Shown here in pieces: positions 6,629 through 6,687 of a stretch of DNA of 6,687 nucleotides; position 1 is the stretch's first letter; each line of letters begins with the position of its first letter. The notes under the pieces are model-generated. The model was not told the DNA's origin. It saw nothing but the letters and a program-made list of their open reading frames with translations, and ran no database searches. The stretch is from Parvibaculum sp. (GTDB lineage Bacteria > Pseudomonadota > Alphaproteobacteria > Parvibaculales > Parvibaculaceae). Both the position numbers and the translations under genes were made by a program. The stretch is taken from contig JACIYQ010000001.1 in NCBI GenBank assembly GCA_014359855.1, forward strand, positions 1 to 6,687, written 5' to 3'.

Positions 6629-6687
6629 CGTCCGACCTCTTCCCCTTTATCGGGCCGCCCCTCCTGCCTTCGGGGCTCTTGTCCACG
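6629..6687 (-). other. Leader upstream of mraZ, cut by the window edge
   Basis: These 59 bases hold the mraZ ribosome binding site and otherwise two purine-rich G-runs (minus strand AGGAGGGGCGG and AAAGGGGAAGAGG). I see no -35/-10 pair with correct spacing. The G-runs are vaguely like the GGG-rich repeats MraZ proteins bind, but their spacing (16 bases) does not form a clear direct repeat. The promoter and operator, if present, probably lie beyond the window. Confidence 0.4.
6635..6640 (-). promoter_or_regulatory. Ribosome binding site of mraZ
   Basis: Minus-strand AGAGGT, a good partial match to AGGAGGT, ends six bases before the mraZ ATG. It supports the MESFRGRF start over the longer overlapping reading frame (start near 6686, MDKSPEGRRGG), which is in another frame and lacks MraZ motifs. 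Confidence 0.75.

Noticed and set aside
6641..6665. G-rich runs upstream of mraZ as MraZ-binding boxes
   Set aside because: The two GGGG runs are 16 bases apart and do not form the evenly spaced repeats expected of MraZ operators; the second run also merges into the ribosome binding site region.
6657..6676. Possible hairpin upstream of mraZ (GCCCC / GGGGC, 10-base loop)
   Set aside because: Only five stem pairs, a long loop and no T-run on either strand, so neither a terminator nor a riboswitch can be supported.

Overview
The window is a continuous stretch of the conserved division and cell wall (dcw) cluster of a high-GC bacterium, almost certainly an alphaproteobacterium. Every real gene is on the minus strand, so transcription runs from high to low coordinates. 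The alphaproteobacterial assignment rests on the FtsL type (short protein with an LRAEWSYLNQPERL block), the style of the FtsI and RsmH motifs, the GC-rich codon use and the apparent scarcity of GANTC sites. A Hyphomicrobiales or Parvibaculum-like genus would fit, but I cannot fix the genus from sequence alone.

Layout in transcription order: a 59-base leader at the right edge (6629-6687); mraZ (6155-6628), a transcriptional regulator; rsmH/mraW (5142-6158), the 16S rRNA C1402 N4-methyltransferase; ftsL (4786-5145), a divisome scaffold; ftsI (3002-4789), the septal transpeptidase PBP3; a 72-base gap, the only gap between genes; murE (1460-2929), UDP-MurNAc-tripeptide ligase of the meso-diaminopimelate type; murF (24-1463), the D-Ala-D-Ala-adding ligase; and the first eight codons of mraY (1-24), the lipid I synthase, cut by the window edge.

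The genes work together. MurE, MurF and MraY carry out consecutive steps of lipid II precursor synthesis. FtsI crosslinks the resulting glycan strands at the septum, with FtsL as part of the FtsQLB activating complex. MraZ and RsmH are the usual cluster-head regulator and rRNA modification enzyme. All junctions except ftsI-murE are stop/start overlaps (four ATGA, one TGATG), pointing to a single transcript with translational coupling.

I found no mobile element, RNA gene, CRISPR array or accessory system, and no evidence of a new biological system. All genes look intact, with their catalytic motifs present. The points worth a second look are small: the overlap chain and its single break, an 11-codon ORF in that break ending one base before an alternative murE start, a G7 tract at the murF end where a -1 slip would join MurF to MraY, and GANTC sites clustered at the start of mraZ.
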